52,811 nucleotides of DNA, taken from positions 1 through 52,811 of the forward strand of contig CAMFJH010000016.1 in NCBI GenBank assembly GCA_945956915.1. The letters are read 5' to 3'. Position numbers and translations under genes: made by a program. The stretch comes from an uncultured Francisellaceae bacterium. GTDB taxonomy: Bacteria > Pseudomonadota > Gammaproteobacteria > UBA6186 > Azoamicaceae. Shown piece after piece: positions 1 through 7,574 of this stretch (position 1 is the first letter of the stretch; each line of letters starts with the position of its first letter). The notes beneath the pieces were generated by a model. The model saw only the letters and a program-made list of their open reading frames with translations, did not search any database and was not told the DNA's origin.

Positions 1-2
1 AC

Positions 3-44
3 AGTGTAACCTATGTGTCCGGTATAAAGTGTAACCTATGTGTC
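3..44. repeat. Tandem 17-bp repeat, probable insertion-sequence end
   Basis: The 17-bp sequence AGTGTAACCTATGTGTC occurs at 3-19 and again at 28-44, 8 bp apart and in the same direction. Repeated short terminal sequences of this sort are typical of IS21- and IS481-type element ends, and the TAACCTATGTGTC core looks like such ends from memory. No transposase lies inside the window, so the element, if present, extends to the left. The ATG of the downstream LRR frame sits inside the second copy. Confidence 0.5.
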
Positions 45-2592
45 AGAACGGGCAGTCAGGGGGTTGGTATTAACAACAGAAATCGTGCTTACTAAAGTAG
101 TTAAAATTTCTATTGCTGCTTTCTTAAGTTATCGTTTGTATGCATTGTTTCAAATGGAGGATACCAGTAACTTTTCAGAATTCACAGCCATATTTGAAGA
201 TAATAGCAAGAAAGGAATTACTAGTTTAGTGTATTTTTTATCTAAATTCGACCAAAAATGGCTATATCTGTTATTAAGCAGTCCTGCAATAGCAGGGCTT
301 TTAAAAGGACTATGGGATACTCGAAAAAGTGAACCACTGACTGAAAGCGCTATCACCCAACTGCAAGAGGCAGTTGAGCACCATACAAATGTATTGTTGA
401 GAAAATCTTGTTTATGGCATGACGTGCTGCGGCAGATGATTCCAATACCTGGCTTTAGCTCCATCAGCGAAAGTGTGCAAAAGGCAGAACAGCAAATTCG
501 TTGGGATGGTAGGATAAGCCATAAAGAACGCGCAGCGTTGTTTTCAAATATTGAACTCTTAGCTTTGCACGGCAGCGGCATGAGTAAACTCAATGCGATG
601 CAATCTTTGGCTAAAATTGTACATAGTCTTTCTATTAAAGATTTTCCTCGCCTCCAATATCTGGGATACTCTAAAGAAACGTTGGTGCAAATATTGCGGA
701 TTAAAATCCAAGCATTCCGTGATTTAAAAACACTCTCAACTCGTGCACGCTTAGAACCCATGTCAGAGAGAAAAGTGCAGTCGCTACTAAGCGGAATGTA
801 TGCAGCTTATTTGCTATGGTGGCTTGGAATGGGTGAGTTTAAGTATTCATCCTTATTTTTGACATTTAAACTTGGAAATTTAGCATTAGAAGGCTTGTTT
901 TTAAAAGTTATGGTTGAAAGTATTTTAGAAGCCATTAAATGTCCTGACAAAAAATATTTTAGTCTACGTTCTGGAGACTTTGAGATTCGGGCAAATGACT
1001 TAATTTCTGAATGCTTTAAAGAGTTTGTAAGGCAGTTTCGATTATTTTTTAAAGAAGAATCATTTGAATCTTTTTTAGCGGAATTAAATAATTTTGATTT
1101 TACAGATGTGAAGGCTATCGATTTATCAGATAAAGCTTTAACCTCCTATGAAACCCTCAAAATTTTGAATGTTTTAAAAAGTAAAAATGCTCTTATAAAA
1201 ATGTTAAATCTAGGGAATAATAGAATTCATAATACCTCAGAGTTGTTGTTTCCAAACACTCTTCAATCTTTGGATTTAAGCGATAACGAAATAGATGATA
1301 CAGGCGCACTGGGACTTAACTTACCAAATATACTCCAATCTTTGGATTTACAATTTAACGCTATAGGCGATGTAGGTGCACAAGGGCTAAGGCTGCCAGA
1401 TAATCTCCAAGAATTGAATTTAGGGAATAATAATATAGGTGATGCAGGCACAGAAGCTCTTAAACTGCCGGATAATCTGCAATCTTTGTACCTAAGCTCT
1501 AACAAAATAAGCGATACAGGTGCACAAGGACTTAGACTACCAAATAATACCAAATTTTTGTTTTTAGAGCTTAACAAAATAGGTCCTGTAGGCGCACAAG
1601 GACTTAAACTGCCGGATAATCTACAATTTTTGTACTTAAACTCTAACAACATAGGCGATGCAGGTGCACAAGGGCTTAGGCTACCAAATAATCTTAAATT
1701 TTTGGGATTAAGTTATAACAATATAAGTGCTGTAGGCGTACAGGGACTTGGACTACCGGATAATCTACAAGAATTGGACTTAAGCGCTAATAACATAGGC
1801 GATGCAGGCATACAAAAGCTTAAGCTACCCAATAATATCCAATATTTATATTTAGATGACAACAACATAGGTGATGCAGGCGCACAAGGGCTAAGGCTGC
1901 CAGATAATCTTCAATCTTTGGGTTTAGGCCTCCATAACAACATAGGTGATGCAGGAGCAAAAGGACTTAGATTGCCCAGTAAGCTCCAATTTTTAGAATT
2001 AAGTTGGAACAAAATAGGCGATGCAGGTGCAAGAGGACTTAAGTTGCCCGATAATCTCCAATCTTTGAGTTTATTATATAATAACATAAGCGATGCAGGT
2101 GTTAATGCATTATTACAAAAAATACCTAGAACTAATTTAATAACGATTGATTTGAATGGTAATCCTTATAATGCAACTGCTATTAATGTTAACCGCTCTA
2201 TTCAGCAACAAACATTAATAAGAAATTGTCAAGATAAACTTTGTTATGCGAATACCTCTTTATCGCACGATGCATACCAAACATCCTGTGCAATTAGAGC
2301 CCAACCGCCATTGTTTTTTTACTGGTTAAAAAAGCCTGTAGATACATTAACTGATTATATCAGCGATTGTATCAGTACAACTCTTAACAATGTTGGTACT
2401 CGATTGGAAAGAGTTTTAAGGCAATCGTCTTCTTATTTCCCAAATATTCATTCGCTCGAAACCAACGATTGGCAGCCTTCTCCTTCGGAATCAGTAATGC
2501 TGCATCAATTTAGAAACAACGAACAAAATACATTGTTTTTATCCGCATCGCAAACTGTTACTCAACCGTTTTTGAGAACTATTGGAAGATGA
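40..2592 (+). CDS. Large leucine-rich-repeat protein, possible effector, 5' end beside an IS end
   Basis: An 850-residue frame. Residues 1-400 are mostly helical with hydrophobic stretches near 15-37, 70-90 and 255-300. About 12 tandem 24-residue leucine-rich repeats follow (roughly residues 408-696), of the form LQxLxLxxNxIGDAGAQGLxLPDN. A 150-residue non-repeat tail closes the protein. LRRs of this sort bind proteins, and in intracellular Legionellales they are common in secreted effectors, but no secretion signal is provable here. The first ATG lies inside a probable IS end with no ribosome-binding site. A later in-frame ATG at 154 is an alternative start, and the original 5' end may have been replaced by the IS. 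Function unknown. Confidence 0.8.
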   Translation: MSERAVRGLVLTTEIVLTKVVKISIAAFLSYRLYALFQMEDTSNFSEFTAIFEDNSKKGITSLVYFLSKFDQKWLYLLLSSPAIAGLLKGLWDTRKSEPLTESAITQLQEAVEHHTNVLLRKSCLWHDVLRQMIPIPGFSSISESVQKAEQQIRWDGRISHKERAALFSNIELLALHGSGMSKLNAMQSLAKIVHSLSIKDFPRLQYLGYSKETLVQILRIKIQAFRDLKTLSTRARLEPMSERKVQSLLSGMYAAYLLWWLGMGEFKYSSLFLTFKLGNLALEGLFLKVMVESILEAIKCPDKKYFSLRSGDFEIRANDLISECFKEFVRQFRLFFKEESFESFLAELNNFDFTDVKAIDLSDKALTSYETLKILNVLKSKNALIKMLNLGNNRIHNTSELLFPNTLQSLDLSDNEIDDTGALGLNLPNILQSLDLQFNAIGDVGAQGLRLPDNLQELNLGNNNIGDAGTEALKLPDNLQSLYLSSNKISDTGAQGLRLPNNTKFLFLELNKIGPVGAQGLKLPDNLQFLYLNSNNIGDAGAQGLRLPNNLKFLGLSYNNISAVGVQGLGLPDNLQELDLSANNIGDAGIQKLKLPNNIQYLYLDDNNIGDAGAQGLRLPDNLQSLGLGLHNNIGDAGAKGLRLPSKLQFLELSWNKIGDAGARGLKLPDNLQSLSLLYNNISDAGVNALLQKIPRTNLITIDLNGNPYNATAINVNRSIQQQTLIRNCQDKLCYANTSLSHDAYQTSCAIRAQPPLFFYWLKKPVDTLTDYISDCISTTLNNVGTRLERVLRQSSSYFPNIHSLETNDWQPSPSESVMLHQFRNNEQNTLFLSASQTVTQPFLRTIGR
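1261..2127 (+). repeat. 12 tandem 72-bp LRR-coding repeats
   Basis: Twelve in-frame units of 72 bp, one carrying a 3-bp insertion near 1930, each encode one 24-residue leucine-rich repeat. Nucleotide similarity between units is high: blocks such as AACATAGGCGATGCAGG recur with few changes. This suggests recent tandem duplication or gene conversion and makes repeat number likely to vary. Confidence 0.8.
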
Positions 2593-2716
2593 TTAAGACT
2601 ATTTCGATTAATTGCTGATTCAAACCATTTTAATAGATATGATCACGTGCGTGAGCATCTGCTAAATCACATCTTCATAAGGTTAAAAAACTTGAGAAAG
2701 CCGTGCTTTCATTACT

Positions 2717-2950
2717 ATGAAAGAATATATTGTGTCCCTCCTCAACCAATCCACTCCTAAAATTTTTGTGATATGCTTAGCGGCTTATCATAATGGTCTA
2801 ATACACGATGTTTGGATAAATGTAGCTCAAGAATTATATAAAATCCAAAAAGAGATTAAAAAAATGTTATTAGAGAGTCCAATGCCCACTGCAGAGGAAT
2901 TTGATATTCAGTCAACTGAAGGATTTGGTTCTTTAAGGCTGATTGGTTAA
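2717..2950 (+). CDS. Truncated ArdA-like antirestriction protein
   Basis: A 77-residue product resembling the first half of ArdA, the DNA-mimic antirestriction protein of mobile elements. Family landmarks visible are an LAAYHNGLIHDVWI-type segment (residues 21-34), an acidic helix ending in MLLESP, a PTAEEFDI segment, and GFGSL near the end. ArdA proteins are usually about 165-180 residues; this frame stops at GFGSLRLIG. Bases after the stop encode, in other frames, further plausible protein, so a nonsense or frameshift event is likely. The gene sits with other broken genes and is probably a remnant of a mobile element. Recognition is by motif memory. Confidence 0.55.
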   Translation: MKEYIVSLLNQSTPKIFVICLAAYHNGLIHDVWINVAQELYKIQKEIKKMLLESPMPTAEEFDIQSTEGFGSLRLIG

Positions 2951-3002
2951 GAAAATTTAAAGTCTATTCAAAACTGTTTTCGCTGCAAAAGAAGCGAACA
3001 TT

Positions 3003-3167
3003 ATGCATCTTGCTTTTGTGGACAGTATGACGGGTGGTACTTATTTAGAACAGATTGATAATATTGCTAAAAAAGATCAGGAAGCGCACATCTACTATGC
3101 TGCTGTAATCTTTGGAGAATGGAATGTTGTGTCTCAGATAACGAAAAAGCTTTCTTTATATAAATAG
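3003..3167 (+). other. Short frame of 54 codons after the ArdA fragment
   Basis: An ATG-started frame without a clear ribosome-binding site, encoding an acidic helical peptide ([18 protein letters not shown] at the start, a [11 protein letters not shown] segment later). It may be the displaced second half of the ArdA-like gene or unrelated debris. I do not recognise it. Confidence 0.2.
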
Positions 3168-3291
3168 TGTGTTAGGTTAGCATGACACACCGAAGCTGAA
3201 CATGAGTGTTTAGAAACAGCAAGACGCAATCAACTACTTTTAAGCCGGATCCATATCGCAAAGCTCAATTTTTATCTTATTGTTGTGGATA

Positions 3292-3630
3292 TTATTGACC
3301 ATTTGCAAGTGCTTCCAGTACTGATAGGAGTTGTGTATTAGCGGTATCTTTACTAGGTTTTCCATGAGCACTGATTAGGTGTCGAAAATGGAGTTTCTTA
3401 ATGCTTGCGAAATCGGAGTTTTTTGGATTCATTGCGCCTAACCATACTTTATCAATGCTGAGAGGTTTTATTAAGCCTTGTTCCAAAAATTCTTTGCCTG
3501 TTTTTTCGCTGAAATATTCATCGATGTGCGTCCAATTTTTGATACTATCACAGGTGATCAAAATACCACCTTCACGATCAATATGCATAATAGCTTCAGG
3601 CTGATAAGTCCCAATGGTTCGATAAACCAC
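3292..3630 (-). pseudogene. C-terminal half of an MBL-fold-like hydrolase
   Basis: A 112-residue frame beginning at a GTG just after an in-frame TGA. It contains an EAIMHIDREGGILITCDSIKNW-like core and, near the end, LHFRHLISAHGKP. This matches the second half of metallo-beta-lactamase-fold proteins of the type with a GGxLxxCDSxxNW segment and a terminal HxxSAHG metal/His motif. The N-terminal half with the HxHxDH metal site is absent. A neighbouring frame (VIPPLFDVWFIEPLG) just upstream could be part of the missing front, displaced by a frameshift. Probably non-functional. Confidence 0.45.
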
Positions 3631-3751
3631 ACGTCAAAGAGTGGTGGGATGACAGATTAACACATCTTGGTGGATAGAACCCGTTGAGTAAGATTTACCT
3701 TTTGAGACTGAGTAACTCTCGCGATCGGTACAAAAATCTAACTAAATAGTT

Positions 3752-4300
3752 CTATGGTTGAGACGGAAAATACTTGGTTGGTGAGAGAAATAATACTTTA
3801 ATGATCGTTAATTCTCTGCTATAGGTTTTCATAGATTTTACAATAAAGTCTAAGAGTTTTGGATGTTTATCATCAAAAAATTTACGAAACTCCTTGGTCT
3901 GATAGAGACTTATTAACCCTAAATAACTTTTCTTGGTGGGAGTCCATGAAAGCTCAAGCCAACTATAATGTCTAGCCATTATTTTTTGAACCTGAGCATT
4001 CTCAGGTTTAAGCCCATTTTCAAGCGCGTTGATTAATTCCCACATTATTTTTTCAACTTCATTGATAAATTTATTTTTATCCGTATCTGTCCAATCCTTA
4101 ATTTTGAGATTACACTCGTCCATAAATTCTTGGGTAACAATACCTTGTTCGACCAAGTATTGTTCATACCTTTTCTGAATTTCAGAATCAAAAGCATAAT
4201 ATAATTCTTCATCTTAAGCGAGCAATGGTTTTATCAATGGTCTCAATCATATTATGCATGCCATTAAGATTTTGTATTAAAGTATAACGAAACGGCAGTG
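3752..4300 (-). pseudogene. Frameshifted MerR-family/TipAS-domain regulator
   Basis: The main frame (3752-4156, extendable without a start to about 4214) encodes a TipAS-like antibiotic-recognition domain: a KKFINE-type helix, a W-containing helix, LENGLKPENAQVQ, ARHYSWLELSW and a KHPKLLDFIVKSMKTYS segment. Immediately upstream, in a different frame, comes HNMIETIDKTIARL, the characteristic linker helix of MerR/TipA regulators. The frames join at about 4215 if one base is restored (giving RLKDEELYYAF). The MerR DNA-binding N terminus is missing altogether, with a stop just upstream. This is therefore a double-damaged gene. TipA-like proteins sense thiopeptides and other drugs; here that function should be lost. 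Confidence 0.6.
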
Positions 4301-4324
4301 TCAAATATTAAAAGCAAAAATTTT

Positions 4325-4987
4325 TTAAACCGTATTTTCCTGAGCTGCTTGACTATCCACAAGTTTAATCTCAATGCGCTCTTTTCCTTTGCCAATATTG
4401 ACTCTTTTTAAAGTGATTAATCCCACTTCTTTGGTAGACTTTACATGAGTGCCTCCGCATGGGACCTTGGAAAAGCCTTTGATTTCCCAATATCGTCTTT
4501 GATGGGCGATATTAGAAAATCCTATTTCAATAGGCAGGTCTTTGGCAATGATGTCCTTATATTCTTCTAAGATATCTTCTAAGAAAACCGTAATATTTTG
4601 GTCGTATGCGAAATCAATTCTGGCTTTATCTTCTGCAATATGTGCTCCTATTTTTTGAACCACTAATTTCCGTGTGACTAATTCTAGAATCAACTCAGCA
4701 GCGAAATGTAAGCGCATGAGTTTATACCGCCTTGGCCAGTCAATTTGCATAATCACTTTATCCCCAACTGAAAGTCCATGTTCTTTCGGCAGAGTATAAT
4801 AAATATCATGACCTTCAATTTCAGAGCTGAGTATCTCCATTCCATCCACAGTAGCCTTATCGCTTTCTTGGCCTCCTGAAAAAGAAAAAGCAATGGTTTC
4901 ATCAAATAATATGCGATTGCCATGTATAGTTGCGACACGGGTATTTAAATGACATTGATAAGGGTTATCCCAAAATACTTTTTTCAA
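4325..4987 (-). CDS. Alanyl-tRNA editing protein, AlaX type
   Basis: A 220-residue stand-alone editing domain that should hydrolyse mischarged Ser-tRNA(Ala) or Gly-tRNA(Ala). Visible landmarks are SGGQESD (residues 37-43), RLHFAAEL (92-99) and CGGTH (177-181), the usual zinc-site positions of AlaRS/AlaX. The second histidine of the normal HxxxH is replaced by Glu98, leaving H94, E98, C177 and H181. The size fits AlaX-M. The start ATG has AGGT about 8 bp upstream. The gene lies 8 bp downstream of a YbaK-type deacylase remnant on the same strand, so two tRNA-proofreading genes were once in tandem. It is the only apparently intact gene between 2.7 and 5.3 kb. Confidence 0.85.
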   Translation of the reverse strand: MKKVFWDNPYQCHLNTRVATIHGNRILFDETIAFSFSGGQESDKATVDGMEILSSEIEGHDIYYTLPKEHGLSVGDKVIMQIDWPRRYKLMRLHFAAELILELVTRKLVVQKIGAHIAEDKARIDFAYDQNITVFLEDILEEYKDIIAKDLPIEIGFSNIAHQRRYWEIKGFSKVPCGGTHVKSTKEVGLITLKRVNIGKGKERIEIKLVDSQAAQENTV

Positions 4988-4995
4988 GTTTTACC

Positions 4996-5207
4996 TCATT
5001 TAATTGTGCATATCTTGCCAGGGATTAAATTACCAGGTATTTTGGAATTTAAAGAAAATACTGCATTGGGTGTTCCTGCAGCAGCCCATAATGTTTCAAA
5101 CTTCAATAAATCCTCATCAATCAGGATATGATTGATTTTTTGTTTATGTCCCATGGGCGGTACTCCACCAATAGCAAAGCCTGTTATTTCACGAGCGAAA
5201 TAAGTTA
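4996..5207 (-). pseudogene. C-terminal remnant of a YbaK/ProX-type aminoacyl-tRNA deacylase
   Basis: Reading the minus strand from about 5207 to the stop at 4996 gives about 69 residues with the signatures of YbaK/EbsC-like trans-editing enzymes: REITGFAIGGVPPMGHK, ILIDEDLLKFETLWAAAG, TPNAVFSL. There is an in-frame stop directly upstream and no start codon, so the first half of this roughly 160-residue enzyme has been deleted. It lies directly ahead of the AlaX gene and probably shared its operon. The loss may have removed the AlaX gene's own promoter. Confidence 0.7.
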
Positions 5208-5254
5208 TTTAAATTATTTTAACCCTTTTGCCCCGATATAATCACAACGAAATC

Positions 5255-5316
5255 GTGCGTTATGGCGTATAATAAGACATCATAACACTGTGCGTTATAA
5301 CGCACAAGCTTTTTTT
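5255..5316 (+). promoter_or_regulatory. Palindromic site with internal -10 box before the GrpB-GNAT gene
   Basis: A perfect 16-bp palindrome, GTGCGTTATAACGCAC, lies at 5290-5305. Its left half, GTGCGTTAT, recurs at 5255-5263, and a TATAAT box lies between them at 5268-5273. This arrangement looks like a repressor operator covering a promoter. The palindrome is also followed by AAGCTTTTTTT, so as RNA it could fold into a 6-bp stem with a TTATAA loop and act as a terminator or attenuator. The downstream start codon is at 5326. Confidence 0.45.
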
Positions 5317-5325
5317 AGTTAAATT

Positions 5326-6288
5326 ATGCAAAAATTTGATGGTATTAAGATTGAACCTTATGACCCTGAATGGGTAAATATTTTCGAGATTGAGTCCGCT
5401 TTCATTAAGAGGGCAGTCGGTGATAACTGCTTTGCTATTCATCATGTGGGTTCAACATCAATACCGGGTCTAGCCTCTAAACCTAGAATAGATATTATCG
5501 CAGTTGTTCGCGATTTATTTTTTCATCAATCGCAATTGGAAGCCATCGGATACGAATATAGGGGTGGTTTTAGTATCCCTTTGCGCAGAAGCTTTACAAT
5601 AAGAGAACCTAAGCGAGAGATTAATCTGCATGTTTTTGAAGAAAATGATCCTGAAATTGAGTTGAATATTTTATTTAGAGATTATTTGCGCAAAGATTCT
5701 AATGCCAGAGATGAGTATGCTTTGCTTAAATATAAACTAATTGCAGAAGACTCTTCCCACATAAAAAATAATTCTATGTACAGAGGCTATACCTTAGGCA
5801 AGCATGATTTTATTGCAAAGATATTGAAAATGTCTGGTTTCAACAAGCATCGATTTGTATTATGTATCCATCGCTATGAATGGGATTCTGCAAAAAATTT
5901 TCGCAATAAATACTTTTTTAGTCCTAATGGCATAGAAGATCCTTATACTTGGACATTTAGTCATCCAGATCACGCGCATCTGGTTTTATATAAGGGTATA
6001 GAAATTATTGGTTACGCTCATATCCAATTTTGGCCTATGGATAGAGCTGCCATACGGATTATTGTGATAGATGAAGATAAAAGAGACCAGCAAGAAGGCA
6101 GTAAATTTTTGTCATTAATCGAAAAATGGATTAAAAGCAGGGGTGTTAAAAGCATTCATGCTGAATCCAGACAAAGCAGTTTAAAATTTTATCTACAAAA
6201 TGGTTATGCTGAAATGCCATTTAATGATCCTGAAGAACACGAAACTGATCCACATGATGTTCCAGTAGCTAAAATATTTAAGGTTTAA
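5326..6288 (+). CDS. GrpB-family (UPF0157) domain fused to a GNAT acetyltransferase domain
   Basis: A 320-residue two-domain protein. Residues 1-165 are a GrpB/UPF0157 nucleotidyltransferase-like fold, shown by YDPEWVNIF, the HHVGSTSIPGLASKPRIDI block (residues 40-58) and a KHDFIAKI end. Residues 170-320 look like a GNAT N-acetyltransferase, with a strand-rich core (LVLYKGIEIIGYAHIQFW), a RIIVIDEDKRDQQEGSKFL acetyl-CoA region and the closing SLKFYLQNGYAEMP motif. Substrates are unknown. The gene stands alone behind a palindromic regulatory site. Confidence 0.8.
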   Translation: MQKFDGIKIEPYDPEWVNIFEIESAFIKRAVGDNCFAIHHVGSTSIPGLASKPRIDIIAVVRDLFFHQSQLEAIGYEYRGGFSIPLRRSFTIREPKREINLHVFEENDPEIELNILFRDYLRKDSNARDEYALLKYKLIAEDSSHIKNNSMYRGYTLGKHDFIAKILKMSGFNKHRFVLCIHRYEWDSAKNFRNKYFFSPNGIEDPYTWTFSHPDHAHLVLYKGIEIIGYAHIQFWPMDRAAIRIIVIDEDKRDQQEGSKFLSLIEKWIKSRGVKSIHAESRQSSLKFYLQNGYAEMPFNDPEEHETDPHDVPVAKIFKV

Positions 6289-7082
6289 GATCGAACTGGC
6301 TATTTAAGGGAAAAAATCCTAATCAATCGATTAAGCAATTTTTTTAAAAAATTAGGTCTTGATATTGATAAAATTATAGTGTACTGTAACGAGACTGGTT
6401 TCCTTTTATTAAGAGGAAACCAGGCCGCGCCAAGCTGAATGCAATTTACCCATTCTGCAAGGCACTCACCAAGTTTTGTTCTAGGAAAACAAAAATGGTT
6501 ACGATAAGTTTATCGCACAACTATAAGGTTGTACATTGCATTTTTGAATTCAGATTTAGAGAGAGTGTAACAATTTTAGTTACTACGCTTTCTTGTTTTC
6601 GTGTGTATCTTACAAACCTAAATCTTTTGATTACCCTTCAAAACTTTTTATCTCCCTATTATGGAGCAACTTTGTTGTTTCCTAAGATGGATTTGATTGG
6701 CTATTTTGTCGAGTAGTAGAAAGTTGCTTTTAGGTCGTTCGCTAGGATTCATTTCAGTAGCAGGTGGATTTCGAAACGAATATGGGCCAAGGTGTGAGAA
6801 TTATCGTATGTTTTGCAGGCTGGGTGCGGTTAAAGCAAGTAGCAACCCAATTTAAATGCCTAAGTAAATATACCATGTTATATAAATTCTTACTGAGAGA
6901 CTGGATATTTAATTTATTTTACTTACAAATTTTGCAATCTATGGCATCCGTGACTGCCTAAAGTCAGTACAGGATAGAGGTGTCGTACTTGCAAAAGAGA
7001 TGCATTCAGTGTCATATTGAAATTGAAAAGGGATAGAATTAAATTTCCAGGGTTTGTAAACTTTAAATCAAGGAGGAGCACT
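6289..7082. other. Gene-poor stretch, about 790 bp
   Basis: I see no convincing gene here. Two frames of 73 and 65 codons (from 6495 and 6764) lack ribosome-binding sites and read as unpatterned hydrophobic protein. The one clear structure is a 10-bp hairpin at 6395-6423. The last 20 bases before 7083 carry the ribosome-binding site of the next gene. The stretch may be decayed sequence. Confidence 0.6.
6395..6423 (+). other. Hairpin with 10-bp perfect stem
   Basis: CTGGTTTCCT at 6395-6404 pairs perfectly with AGGAAACCAG at 6414-6423 around a 9-base loop. No run of T follows on either strand, so it is not a standard intrinsic terminator. It lies about 105 bp after the GrpB-GNAT stop and may end that transcript or mark a small RNA or element end. 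Confidence 0.45.
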
Positions 7083-7553
7083 ATGTCAGCAAATACAGAG
7101 GAAATTGCGGATAATCTCAAGAATTTAGAGGATTCTTCAAATAAAATTAAACGAGAGCTTATTGTGGTATTGCGTAAAGCAAAAAAATGTGAAGAATTTG
7201 CAGCTATCGCAGGTGATGCTTTAGCAGTGGCATTTAAAAATGCAAAGAGTAGCTTAGAAGTTGGCGAAACAGCATTAAAGGAATTAAACGATATCATTTC
7301 GCATGTACCCCCTAAACTTCAGGAAAAACTTAATGCCGTTCAATTTTTAGCTAGCCAAAGTCGGGTAGAAGGATTAAGTGCTGAAACTGCTTTGGAATGT
7401 GCTAAAAATGCTGCAGTTCGCTCGGGAGCCAGTTCTTTAGGTGCTACTTCTCTACTAACTCAAATTATTTGTTCTTTAAGTATTGACTTAGTACCCTCAG
7501 AGATGTCTGCTTCGCTAAAGCAATTAGATGATATCTTTGCTATGGAAACCTAA
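7083..7553 (+). CDS. Small helical hypothetical protein
   Basis: A 156-residue protein. The start at 7083 is chosen because AAGGAGG lies 5 bp upstream; a longer in-frame reading from 7017 has no such site. The sequence is almost wholly amphipathic helix, rich in Ala, Glu, Leu and Lys, with likely coiled-coil in residues 5-35 and 60-85. There is no signal peptide or membrane segment. It is followed after 21 bp by a choloylglycine-hydrolase gene with its own strong ribosome-binding site, so the two are probably co-transcribed. I do not recognise a family. Confidence 0.7.
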   Translation: MSANTEEIADNLKNLEDSSNKIKRELIVVLRKAKKCEEFAAIAGDALAVAFKNAKSSLEVGETALKELNDIISHVPPKLQEKLNAVQFLASQSRVEGLSAETALECAKNAAVRSGASSLGATSLLTQIICSLSIDLVPSEMSASLKQLDDIFAMET

Positions 7554-7574
7554 TTTTTGGAGGAGAATATCAAT

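Noticed and set aside
1263..1652. 129-codon antisense frame inside the LRR repeats
   Set aside because: It mirrors the repeat unit on the opposite strand and has repetitive Leu/Ser/Pro content; a shadow of the LRR coding frame.
6495..6961. Two frames of 73 and 65 codons in the gene-poor stretch
   Set aside because: No ribosome-binding site, no domain pattern, hydrophobic and cysteine-rich in the manner of translated non-coding AT-rich DNA.
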